17,865 nt of DNA from SZUA-287 sp036397975 (GTDB lineage: Bacteria; Bacteroidota; Ignavibacteria; UBA10030; UBA6906). The stretch's first letter is position 1, and each line of letters starts with the position of its first letter. The translations under genes were made by a program, and so were the position numbers. Shown piece after piece: positions 1 to 7,582 of the stretch. Where the stretch lies: assembly GCA_036397975.1 (NCBI GenBank), contig DASWHW010000146.1:1-17865 (forward strand). The letters are read 5' to 3'. A model generated the notes under the pieces. That model saw only the letters and a program-made list of their open reading frames with translations. It was not told the origin of the DNA and made no database searches.

Positions 1-1452
1 ATACTGAACTTCTCTCGGCAGCACCGAGCCGCCGATCTTTTGAACCGAGACATTTGTAAGCGTTACCGTCGCCGGATTTAGTCGCTCGTCGAAGGTGACA
101 TTCAGAACATGTGTGGGCGTACGCAGCGTATCCCCTGCTCCAGGATATGACGATGTAATAAAAGGAGCGAAAGCATCAACATCTCTGGTCCGAAAATTCA
201 ATACGTATGAATCACCCGGAACACCGTTTCCATCCCCATCGAGTTGCTGGCCACCCAGTGATTGAGCTGTTGAATCGATTATCAAGGAAAAATTGACAAA
301 GAATGGCAGGATGGAATCGGGATTGAAGACAAGAGTGCTGTTGTTGTTCGACCATTGAAATGTGCCGGGGTACGACGGAGTCAATGAAAATGCATTCACC
401 ACCGAGGCGACGTTCATCGACTTCGTAAATTGAATTGTGATTGACCGATCCGCAGAAAACAGTGTATCCCCTTGCATTGGAATGGAGGAGACAACCGTGG
501 GAGGAAGAAGAGATTCAAGTTGCTTATCTGCAAAGACAGTCGCACCGATCGCAAGATTCACAATTGTTGAATCCAAACCGAATCCCATTGTTTCAAAGCG
601 AACCGTGTAGGGTCCGGCGGGGAGATTATCGAACATGTAAAACCCGTTGTTAAACATGTCGCCGTCATAGACGCGGTCGATGGGAAGAAGACGAACACGC
701 GTGCCGTTCATCGGTCTGTTTAATCCGATTTCTGTCTGGATCCCCGCGATGATCCCGAATGTATCTGCAGGAGCAAGATAGTTCTGGAGGATCCCGTCGC
801 GCAACGCGTACGCTTCCATCTTCCGGTAATGATTGTTCATCAAACGGCGCGTTTCAGGGAACACGTCATGAAACGAGCCTTCCGAGAGTTCACCCGGCAT
901 TATCAATCCGTTCAATACACCGAGTCTGAATCCAAGAAAAGAGAAATCGAGGCGCGTAAAATTATTTGATGTACGAAGCTTTGCTTGAATTCTCGGTGAC
1001 ATGAGCGATGCCATTGCAAACGCTGGCGGAGACTCTGGTTGTCCAGGACTAACGGTGCTCTCTCGTACCAGGAGTAACGTGTAATTCGTTACTCCGTTGA
1101 ACGCGTTGCTGTGAATGGAATGAAACCAATTGACGTTGTTCGCGTTAGCGATCGCAACACGCTGAGAAAGAGTAGGTTCATCGGCGTCATTCGGATAGTC
1201 GTTCGTGTACCGTGTCAGTATCACCGTTGCTCCTTTTGCCCGCAGGAGCGTGTCAAGCAGAAGAGCCTTCTGGAAATTTCCTTCGGATTCCCAGAAGACA
1301 ATCCCCGGATCCGGCTCAATGCGCCGGTCGTTGGCTGGATTGTGTCCACCATGACCGGGGTCGATGCAAAAAGAAAGTCCGCTCAATTGAGCAACCCCAT
1401 TGGCTGAAAGAAGGGAGACGAAGAGGATGGGCAATACAAGATTTTTTTTCAT
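1..1452 (-). CDS. Secreted N-acetylmuramoyl-L-alanine amidase with Ig-like domains (3' end outside window)
   Basis: Reading the minus strand from the ATG at 1452 gives 484 open codons to the left edge, so the C-terminus is missing. Residues 1-22 form a signal peptide (MKKN, hydrophobic stretch, ANGVAQ). Residues 25-215 match Amidase_3: zinc-ligand candidates are H34 in DPGHGG, E55 in FWESEGNF and H114 in SIHSNA, with catalytic-type Glu191 in ELSEGSF. This family cleaves the amide bond between MurNAc and the stem peptide in the periplasm. Residues about 232-312 resemble a carboxypeptidase-regulatory-like fold (GFYMFDNLPAGPYTV). From about 316 two Big_5-like Ig domains follow (PTVVSSIPMQGDT; APFITSSYPGAGDT). 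The start overlaps the preceding stop as ATGA, implying translational coupling. The C-terminal extension could serve surface anchoring or secretion sorting, but the decisive end is not in view. Confidence 0.9.
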   Translation of the reverse strand, partial: MKKNLVLPILFVSLLSANGVAQLSGLSFCIDPGHGGHNPANDRRIEPDPGIVFWESEGNFQKALLLDTLLRAKGATVILTRYTNDYPNDADEPTLSQRVAIANANNVNWFHSIHSNAFNGVTNYTLLLVRESTVSPGQPESPPAFAMASLMSPRIQAKLRTSNNFTRLDFSFLGFRLGVLNGLIMPGELSEGSFHDVFPETRRLMNNHYRKMEAYALRDGILQNYLAPADTFGIIAGIQTEIGLNRPMNGTRVRLLPIDRVYDGDMFNNGFYMFDNLPAGPYTVRFETMGFGLDSTIVNLAIGATVFADKQLESLLPPTVVSSIPMQGDTLFSADRSITIQFTKSMNVASVVNAFSLTPSYPGTFQWSNNNSTLVFNPDSILPFFVNFSLIIDSTAQSLGGQQLDGDGNGVPGDSYVLNFRTRDVDAFAPFITSSYPGAGDTLRTPTHVLNVTFDERLNPATVTLTNVSVQKIGGSVLPREVQY

Positions 1453-2357
1453 TTTTCATTCTCGACCGAATAGGTAAGGAGAAGAACATGGCCATCTGCC
1501 GTCGCACAAACAATTCTATTGTCCACCGGCGAGCACTGAGGATACAACTCGATAATACCGTCCGTCGAAGTAAGCTGAATCACTTCGCCTCCTTCCACTC
1601 TCACGGCAACGAGATCTGATGAGATTATCTCGTGTCCATCATCCTTATCGCTCATTGTCACAACCCACTCACCATCATGAGTCCACGCGGGCGCATTGTA
1701 CCGTCCAAGGAGGCGCACGTTTTTCCCATCGACATCGGAAATAAAGAGACCCTTTGAGGTTTCAAAACCCGCCAGTGAATTCCTATCCGGTGAGAGTACG
1801 GGCCAAATGTAGCTCCCGTTCGAGATCGGATCCACAATCTTCTTTGCTCCGTTTTCCAGGAGAACAATCTTGGTCTTCTCAATACCGAGGAGTATTGAAG
1901 CGTTTGACTCAACTTTCTTTTGGCCTGCTACCGAACCTCCAACTCTATAGACTATCTCTTCACCATAAAGTGTTGGCGGGGAGAGGGTGGGTGCGGAAAC
2001 GATCACGTGCTCTTCTCCCGCTGCGAGATCAAGCCGGACGATTTCTTGTATTCGCTCAAGACCGTTTTCGTGGACGAAAGTTCGTCTGAAGGCAATCATG
2101 TTTCCATCGGCGGAAATCGCGAACTCATACCCGGCCCCAGGGTCGCGCGTTAACTCTTGAAGGCTCTGCGCGGCGATATCATATTTCCAGATACCGTTAT
2201 ATCCAGAGGTTGTTACGTAAATTGCCGCACCATCAGGAGAAAACCGCGGGGCAAACCACTGCACTTCTTCAGGCAGCGGGAGTACGGTTGACGACTTGAT
2301 GATAGGCTGCGATAGGGCTGATGCCGTAAAGGCAAGAATGAGAATAGATATTTTCAT
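1449..2357 (-). CDS. TolB-like (PD40) beta-propeller protein, exported
   Basis: This 302-residue protein starts with a signal peptide (MKISILILAFTASALSQ). The rest is built from repeats with WD40-like/PD40 signatures: FSPDG near residue 39, SADGN, LSPDRN, APAWTHDGEW and SPVDN. They indicate a six- or seven-bladed TolB-type propeller in the periplasm or on the surface. I chose the ATG at 2357 because it places the signal peptide at the N-terminus; in-frame ATGs at 2372 and 2366 would add five or three residues. The stop overlaps the amidase ATG by four bases, so the two are almost certainly one operon. A propeller that binds partners at the envelope next to a cell-wall amidase suggests the two act at the same place, but no function is proven. 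It is not TolB itself: the gene is not beside tol/pal genes and is shorter than typical TolB. Confidence 0.85.
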   Translation of the reverse strand: MKISILILAFTASALSQPIIKSSTVLPLPEEVQWFAPRFSPDGAAIYVTTSGYNGIWKYDIAAQSLQELTRDPGAGYEFAISADGNMIAFRRTFVHENGLERIQEIVRLDLAAGEEHVIVSAPTLSPPTLYGEEIVYRVGGSVAGQKKVESNASILLGIEKTKIVLLENGAKKIVDPISNGSYIWPVLSPDRNSLAGFETSKGLFISDVDGKNVRLLGRYNAPAWTHDGEWVVTMSDKDDGHEIISSDLVAVRVEGGEVIQLTSTDGIIELYPQCSPVDNRIVCATADGHVLLLTYSVENEK

Positions 2358-2470
2358 AGAAATCATCCACATTTGTGCACTTATAAAAAATGGTTTTCAG
2401 CAACCATGTGCAAGTGGTTTTCGTTATCTTGGCAAGTTGCAGTTCCGGCTGCCCCACTCCCTAAAACACA

Positions 2471-2502
2471 AATGCCCCACCGGATGAATCCGGCAGGGCA
2501 TT
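2471..2502 (-). terminator. Intrinsic terminator of the DEAD-box helicase gene
   Basis: Outer arms AATGCCC (2471-2477) and GGGCATT (2496-2502) pair perfectly. Inner arms CCGGA and TCCGG pair around a TGAA loop, separated from the outer stem by a CA/CA internal loop. Read on the minus strand the hairpin is followed by TTTGTGTTTT, an imperfect T tract. It lies 26 bases beyond the helicase stop and before the propeller gene, so it probably ends the helicase transcript. Confidence 0.75.
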
Positions 2503-2527
2503 GTTCACTTAGACCGTTATGAAACTT

Positions 2528-3898
2528 TTAGTAGTTCGACCAACTATTTTGATCCGAAGAAAACGAGTCCATTTTCTGGCTCGGATTTCCCTTTCGCTTT
2601 CGCGGGATCGTGGAAAAAACAACATTCGCTCTTCCTTTTTTCTTTTTCGCGAAGCCATTCTTCTTTCCGTTTCCCTTCTTTTCGCCAAATGTGCGCTTCG
2701 ACATTGGGAATCCCGGTTTGTGACGGGAAGGTCGATCAGGCATGGTGTGCGCCTCTTTCTTCCGGGGAACGAATCCCACAAAAGATTCAAGGTCCGCCTT
2801 CACCCTCGTAAACTGCTCGATGCGTTTGAGGTGGTGCCGCTCATCGCGGCTCACGAAGGTGCACGAGATTCCATTGGCGCCTGCCCGTCCTGTCCGCCCG
2901 ATACGATGAATGTAGCTCTCCGCATCATGGGGAATATCATAGTTGATGACGTGTGAAATACCGTCGACGTCAATGCCGCGTGCTGCAATATCCGTGGCAA
3001 CAAGAATTCGGAATTTTCCTTCCTTGAAGCCATCGAGCGAGCGCTGCCGCTGAGATTGTGAGCGATTCGAGTGAATAGCGGCGGCCTTGATGCCGCTCCG
3101 CTCAAGCCGTTTGCAAATCTTGTCTGCACCATGCTTCGTGCGGGAGAAGACGAGTACACTCTGCATTTTTTCCGCCTCGATCATGTGCAGCAACAGGTCC
3201 GCTTTTGATTCCTGGTTGACAGAGTAGAAATGCTGCTTGATGGTGTCGGCCGGATTTCGCTTTTCTCCGACCTCTACCGAGTGGGGGTTTCGGAGAATCA
3301 ACGAGGCCAGGTCGGCAATCTCTTTCGAAATCGTTGCCGAGAAAAGCATCGTTTGACGCTCCGCGGGTGTCGCCTTGATGATCCGACGCACATCATTGAT
3401 AAAGCCCATGTCCAGCATCCTGTCCGCCTCATCAAGCACCAGTATACGAACTTGGGCTAGGCTGATGGAGCGGCGCTCCATATGATCAAGCAACCTGCCT
3501 GGTGTGGCGATGACAATATCTGCTCCCCGGCGAAGCAGATGAAGTTGATTCTCCATGCCAACACCACCGTAGATGCACACGCTACGCAGGTTCATAAACT
3601 TCCCGTAGGTGGAGACGGCATCGTTCACCTGGTGCGCAAGTTCGCGTGTCGGCGTTACGACCAATGCCCGAATCGCCCGACTCTTTGGATTGCTTCCTTC
3701 CTCCGACATTAGATGTTGAAGGATTGGCAGCACAAAGGCAGCAGTCTTTCCTGTCCCTGTTTGTGCACACCCGATGATGTCGCGCCCCTCAAGGGCAGGC
3801 TGAATAGCCATTGATTGAATTGGAGTCGGCACCGTGTATCCGGCAGCATGTACTCCTTTAATGATTCGGTCATTGAGACCGAGTGTAGTAAAACCCAT
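2528..3898 (-). CDS. rhlE: ATP-dependent DEAD-box RNA helicase, RhlE type
   Basis: The protein has 456 residues when started at the ATG at 3898, which has AGGA eight bases upstream and gives the typical family N-terminus MGFTTLGL. An upstream in-frame start at 3943 would add 15 non-conserved residues. Helicase motifs appear in order: Q motif GYTVPTPIQ (20-28), Walker A AQTGTGKT (45-52), PTRELA (83-88), TPGRLLDHM (132-140), DEAD (156-159), SAT (187-189) and HRIGRTGRAG (331-340). The tail after about residue 378 is rich in Lys, Arg and Gly, as in RhlE proteins, and probably binds RNA. Members unwind short RNA duplexes in ribosome assembly, mRNA decay and cold adaptation. It appears monocistronic: a terminator follows it and a long spacer precedes it. 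Confidence 0.95.
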   Translation of the reverse strand: MGFTTLGLNDRIIKGVHAAGYTVPTPIQSMAIQPALEGRDIIGCAQTGTGKTAAFVLPILQHLMSEEGSNPKSRAIRALVVTPTRELAHQVNDAVSTYGKFMNLRSVCIYGGVGMENQLHLLRRGADIVIATPGRLLDHMERRSISLAQVRILVLDEADRMLDMGFINDVRRIIKATPAERQTMLFSATISKEIADLASLILRNPHSVEVGEKRNPADTIKQHFYSVNQESKADLLLHMIEAEKMQSVLVFSRTKHGADKICKRLERSGIKAAAIHSNRSQSQRQRSLDGFKEGKFRILVATDIAARGIDVDGISHVINYDIPHDAESYIHRIGRTGRAGANGISCTFVSRDERHHLKRIEQFTRVKADLESFVGFVPRKKEAHTMPDRPSRHKPGFPMSKRTFGEKKGNGKKNGFAKKKKGRANVVFSTIPRKRKGNPSQKMDSFSSDQNSWSNY

Positions 3899-3930
3899 TG
3901 AATAAATCCTAGAAATGTGAAATGGTTTTT

Positions 3931-3954
3931 TCCTGTCGGACAATCCGTACAGGA
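3931..3954 (-). promoter_or_regulatory. Hairpin in the presumed 5' leader of the helicase mRNA
   Basis: On the minus strand the sequence folds as TCCTGT, bulged A, CGGA, loop TTG, TCCG, ACAGGA: ten base pairs with one bulge. It is followed by six A residues and ends 32 bases before the chosen ATG at 3898. It is not a terminator in either direction, since no T tract follows. It could be a leader structure that tunes helicase translation or mRNA stability, or a protein-binding site. Confidence 0.45.
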
Positions 3955-3998
3955 CTACAAACCTTATTGATCATTCCGACTGAGGCTGATTGCTGCAA

Positions 3999-4016
3999 AA
4001 GAACGTACTCGTTCTT
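3999..4016. repeat. Perfect inverted repeat, possible operator
   Basis: Arms AAGAACG and CGTTCTT are exact reverse complements, seven bases each, separated by TACT. No T tract follows on either strand. Its location between two divergent genes suits an operator, but the bound protein is unknown. Confidence 0.4.
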
Positions 4017-4186
4017 AGGCAAAATCATAGCAAACAGAGGGTGAATTTTGCGATGTGGATGGAGATCTGAGGAGTGTTACTCGCTGGGGTTTTCCGCTTA
4101 TCGCGGAGTAGTCAGCAATGTCGTTCCCAACAAAACCTGTGCATCATCATCGGAGAGCTCGTCTCAATGTCCGCTCCCGATACTTG

Positions 4187-4238
4187 TGCACTCAAAGTGC
4201 ATTTGCTGACCGGTTACGGTGTCTGCCTATTGGCAGAC
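4187..4238 (+). promoter_or_regulatory. Two tandem hairpins upstream of the ClC gene
   Basis: The first is TGCACT-CAA-AGTGCA (4187-4201), six perfect pairs plus a possible G-U pair outside. The second is GTCTGCC-TATT-GGCAGAC (4221-4238), seven perfect pairs. They stand 20 bases apart and about 150-200 bases before the chosen ClC start, so they could be part of a structured mRNA leader. I did not recognise the conserved core of the fluoride riboswitch or any other known riboswitch. Confidence 0.35.
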
Positions 4239-4391
4239 TGCTGGTTTGCAGTGGTCAAAAGATATGCTTTTCCGATGACAAATCCTAATGGGTCTGTTGT
4301 GATTCTCCCTGTCATTTCGTTTCATGAGTCACCATTTCAAAAAAGGTCAGTGCTCTCCAACTCGATTAAACCTCTGGCTCTGCGCTTTTCG

Positions 4392-6422
4392 ATGCGTACG
4401 AAGAATCTGTTCGAACGCATCTCTACCACCGAACATACATTTATGATTCTGCTGGCAATCATTATCGGATTGCTTGCAGGATTCGGCGCCATTGGCATCC
4501 GCGCTCTGATTAAAGAAATCTCTGTTCTACTCTTTCCTGGCAACGGCTCCGTGCTCGAGAACATCGTCGCAAATCCCTGGTACTATAGAATTCTTATGCC
4601 GGCGCTCGGTGGCATCGTGGTCGGCCCGTTGATATACTTTCTCGCTCCGGAGGCCAAGGGTCATGGTGTGCCCGAGGTGATGCAAGCCATTCTATTGAAG
4701 GGGGGAAACATCAGGGCACGTGTTGCACTCGTGAAAACCGTTGCATCCGCAATCACCATTGGTAGTGGTGGTTCAGTTGGTCGTGAGGGGCCTATCGTCC
4801 AGATCGGCTCCAGCATAGGGTCAGCGGTGGGACAGTTTTTTCGTTTGCCGAGCGCTCGCCTTAAAACACTCGTTGGCTGCGGAGCGGCCGCAGGGATTGC
4901 AGCAGCGTTCAATGCCCCGATTGCAGGGGCGCTCTTCGCTGTCGAGATCATCTTGATGGATTTTGCAGTAGCACAGTTTTCTCCCATCGTCATCGCGTCG
5001 GTCATCGCGACAGTCGTATCCCACACCGTTGAAGGGAACTTCGCCGCCTTTGCTGTCCCTAAATATCAGTTATTATCGTCATATGAAATCATTTTTTATT
5101 TTGTACTCGGCGCGCTAAGCGGCGTGGTCTCGTACGCTTTCATTCGAGTTCTGTACTGGTCAGAAGATCTGTTCGATCACCGCTTTCCTATTCCCGGCTA
5201 TCTCAAACCCATGGTGGGCGGCATCGGCCTTGGTGTCGTGGCACTTCTCTTCCCGGAAATAATGGGTGTAGGGTACGATGGAATTAACGCCGCGTTGCAT
5301 GGGAACATGCTCTGGTATATGGCCCTTATTCTCGTCGTTATGAAAATTCTTGCAACATCCGTCACGCTTGGATCGGGCGGATCAGGGGGAATTTTTGCCC
5401 CCTCGCTCTTTATGGGGGCAATGCTCGGTTACTTCTTCGGAGCGGCAGTACATTATGCGTTCCCTGGTGTTACCGCGGCCCCTGGAGCGTACGCGCTTGT
5501 TGCAATGGGAGGACTTGTCGCCGGAACAACACGTGCGCCGATCACCGCCATCATTATTGTCTTTGAGTTGACCAACGACTACAACATCATCCTCCCACTC
5601 ATGGTCACGTGCATCATTAGCACCATTCTGTCGTCGAAATTTTCACGGGAATCAATCTACACACTCAAGCTGGTGCGGCGCAACATTGGCATCAAGGAGG
5701 GCATGGATACAAACCTGATGGAGTCGGTGCCGGTGAAGGATGTCTATAAAAGAGAGTTCGACCCGATCGCTGCGACCGCCCCTTTCAATGAAGTCGTGCA
5801 GCATGTTATTCGCGGCAAAGGTCCGGATTTTCCGGTCGTGAATGTCCATGGAAAGATTATAGGAATGATCTCTCTCCACGGAATCAAAGACCATATCTTC
5901 GAGCAGGAGCACCTGAAACATCTTCTGATCGCTTCTGATATTACAACGACACGCTTTGAATGTGTCTCCCTGAACGACAACTGTGACACTGCTTTGGAGA
6001 AGCTCAGGTCAACTGGCTTTGAAGGATTACCGGTTGAGCGAGAAACCGGATCGAATGAAGTCATCGGAATGATATGGCGAAGAGACATCCAGGAGGCGTA
6101 TCAGAATGAAGTGGAACGGCGGGAGATTACATCCGCTCTCGCAAGCCGCATCACCATGAAAGACGAAGAGCCGAATGTCCATTTCATGGAAGGGTATTCC
6201 ATCAGTGAGATATCCCCACCTTTGTCCTTCATTGGAAAATCCATCAAAGAACTAAACATCCGTGCAGCGTACGGCATCGATATCCTCTCTATCAAGACTC
6301 GTGAAAAGGGAGGGGAGAAGTTGACCGTCGTTCCAGGTTCTGAATATGTTATTGGGGAGACTGATACGCTGGTTGTCGCGGGTGAAATCAAGTCGATCAC
6401 TTTTGTAAAGAACATGGGGTAA
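4392..6422 (+). CDS. ClC-family chloride channel/transporter with CBS pair and TrkA_C-like domain
   Basis: From the ATG at 4392 the protein has 676 residues. ATG 4275 and GTG 4350 are alternative starts; I chose 4392 because family similarity begins there, and no clear ribosome site decides it. The membrane part (about 15-425) shows ClC signatures: GHGVP (90-94) at the selectivity loop, GREGP (130-134) with gating Glu132, AAFNAPIAGALFAVE (171-185), GGIFAP (332-337) and a SIYTLKL segment whose Tyr423 fits the central-gate tyrosine. The position matching the internal proton glutamate of E. coli ClC is Ile186, and the usual selectivity serine is His91. Two CBS motifs (about 444-570) and a TrkA_C/RCK_C-like domain (about 602-673) form a cytoplasmic regulatory tail, likely nucleotide or ligand sensing. 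The gene faces the phosphatase gene end to end, 12 bases apart. Confidence 0.93.
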   Translation: MRTKNLFERISTTEHTFMILLAIIIGLLAGFGAIGIRALIKEISVLLFPGNGSVLENIVANPWYYRILMPALGGIVVGPLIYFLAPEAKGHGVPEVMQAILLKGGNIRARVALVKTVASAITIGSGGSVGREGPIVQIGSSIGSAVGQFFRLPSARLKTLVGCGAAAGIAAAFNAPIAGALFAVEIILMDFAVAQFSPIVIASVIATVVSHTVEGNFAAFAVPKYQLLSSYEIIFYFVLGALSGVVSYAFIRVLYWSEDLFDHRFPIPGYLKPMVGGIGLGVVALLFPEIMGVGYDGINAALHGNMLWYMALILVVMKILATSVTLGSGGSGGIFAPSLFMGAMLGYFFGAAVHYAFPGVTAAPGAYALVAMGGLVAGTTRAPITAIIIVFELTNDYNIILPLMVTCIISTILSSKFSRESIYTLKLVRRNIGIKEGMDTNLMESVPVKDVYKREFDPIAATAPFNEVVQHVIRGKGPDFPVVNVHGKIIGMISLHGIKDHIFEQEHLKHLLIASDITTTRFECVSLNDNCDTALEKLRSTGFEGLPVERETGSNEVIGMIWRRDIQEAYQNEVERREITSALASRITMKDEEPNVHFMEGYSISEISPPLSFIGKSIKELNIRAAYGIDILSIKTREKGGEKLTVVPGSEYVIGETDTLVVAGEIKSITFVKNMG

Positions 6423-6434
6423 GATATTCCCGAA

Positions 6435-7538
6435 TCACACCCTTTTGATCAATGCGAGAGAAACATCATCACGGCACCTTGCCTCTCCGATAAATCGATC
6501 GATTTCAGCCACGATCATTGAACCGATACGGTGGACAGGTAAATCCACGCTCTGCTCGAGAAAATCTCCAACCCGATGGACGTCGAAAAACACTCCTGAA
6601 GCATTCTGTGCCTCCGTTACACCGTCCGAGTAAAGGCAGATGATCTCACCAGGTTTGACCGATAACTGCTGTTCCTGATATGTTGCAACTTGCATGAGTC
6701 CGAGGGCAGGTCCTCCTTTCAAATGGACTTCATAACCCTTGCTGTGCACGATGAGCGGGGGAAGATGTCCGGCATTCACGAGACGAATCTGATCAGTATT
6801 CGGTGTAACCTCAATGTACAACGCCGAAGCAAACATGTTCTTCAGGCTGTCGCGATAAAAAATACCGTTGAGTTTTCCGGCCAACTCACTGAGATCGGAA
6901 TAGTCTGGAGCGACTGCCCGAACGGTGGCTTGTAGCTTGGCCATAAGAAGGGCCGCGCGCAAACCTTTTCCCGCAACATCGCCAAGGACTATCCCGAGCT
7001 TCCCCTCTCCGACCTCAACGCAGTCCACCAGATCTCCACCGACTTCGTTTGCTGATCGGGAAAACAGCCAGATGTTCCACCCGGCTATCTGAGGGGTTGT
7101 TTCTGGCATCAATGCTTGCTGAACCGCCCGCCCAGCTTCCAGTTCTTCCCTGGCAATGAGCTTGTCTTTCAATTCCAGCAACAAAACAAAAAGGACGCAG
7201 ACGACACCAATCCCCTGCGTATCGCCACGGAATTGCACCTGATCCGATGAAACCGTTATCGACCTTGCAATGACAAGAAAAAAGATCCCAACAGTAAATA
7301 CTATTCTTCGAACAGGGGTGAGTTTGAAGAATAAGCTTTTCACGAGCCACCACGCTGTGAAAAACCATCGCCTCCACCAACCCATTTCACTGAGTCGTTT
7401 CTTTCCCTGCTCATTAAGCATAAACTCCTTGAGCTCGCGAAACTCCGCACGAATTGACTTTCGAAAGCCTCCTGCGCGGAGATCACCCTTCAGGGTCTTA
7501 AAGATCTTTTGCTCCGGTTCCAACTCCGTATGTCTCAT
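6435..7538 (-). CDS. Membrane-anchored SpoIIE/RsbU-type PP2C serine phosphatase
   Basis: The 367-residue protein starts with a charged cytoplasmic stretch, then two predicted membrane helices (about 78-95 and 108-122). A short linker follows (KDKLIAREELEAGRAVQQALMPE), typical of the coiled entry into SpoIIE domains. Residues about 140-366 form the PP2C-like phosphatase domain. Metal-binding aspartates are visible in EVGGDLVD (D169), GDVAGKG (D187), YSDGVTEA (D305) and RDDVSLALI (D357). Such enzymes dephosphorylate anti-sigma-factor antagonists of the SpoIIAA/RsbV type in partner-switching pathways. No kinase or antagonist gene lies nearby, so the partner is elsewhere. The hexapeptide-repeat gene lies 44 bases upstream on the same strand and is probably cotranscribed. 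No extra sensor domain is visible, so the input may act through the membrane segment. Confidence 0.92.
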   Translation of the reverse strand: MRHTELEPEQKIFKTLKGDLRAGGFRKSIRAEFRELKEFMLNEQGKKRLSEMGWWRRWFFTAWWLVKSLFFKLTPVRRIVFTVGIFFLVIARSITVSSDQVQFRGDTQGIGVVCVLFVLLLELKDKLIAREELEAGRAVQQALMPETTPQIAGWNIWLFSRSANEVGGDLVDCVEVGEGKLGIVLGDVAGKGLRAALLMAKLQATVRAVAPDYSDLSELAGKLNGIFYRDSLKNMFASALYIEVTPNTDQIRLVNAGHLPPLIVHSKGYEVHLKGGPALGLMQVATYQEQQLSVKPGEIICLYSDGVTEAQNASGVFFDVHRVGDFLEQSVDLPVHRIGSMIVAEIDRFIGEARCRDDVSLALIKRV

Positions 7539-7582
7539 GATTAACTTCGATACTTCTTGGAAGACACATTTAATTTTTTTAT

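Larger units (their letters stand above)
3899..4391. promoter_or_regulatory. Divergent spacer between helicase and ClC genes
   Basis: About 490 bases hold no recognisable gene. The reading frame in phase with ClC stays open back to a GTG at 4074, but its translation is low in family signal and looks non-coding. The spacer must carry promoters for both divergent genes; I could not assign convincing -35/-10 boxes. It contains four perfect or near-perfect inverted repeats, described separately (3931-3954, 3999-4016, 4187-4201, 4221-4238). Confidence 0.5.

Noticed and set aside
441..1619. Plus-strand open frames across the left 1.6 kb
   Set aside because: They lie opposite the amidase and propeller genes, whose translations show clear domains and signal peptides; the plus-strand products have no recognisable feature.
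4074..4391. N-terminal extension of the ClC protein from GTG 4074
   Set aside because: The frame is open, but the translation lacks ClC similarity or a targeting signal, and the stretch contains inverted repeats typical of a regulatory spacer.
4187..4391. Fluoride riboswitch before an anion channel gene
   Set aside because: I could not find the conserved core or pseudoknot sequence, and the GREGP-type protein is not of the fluoride-specific ClC type.
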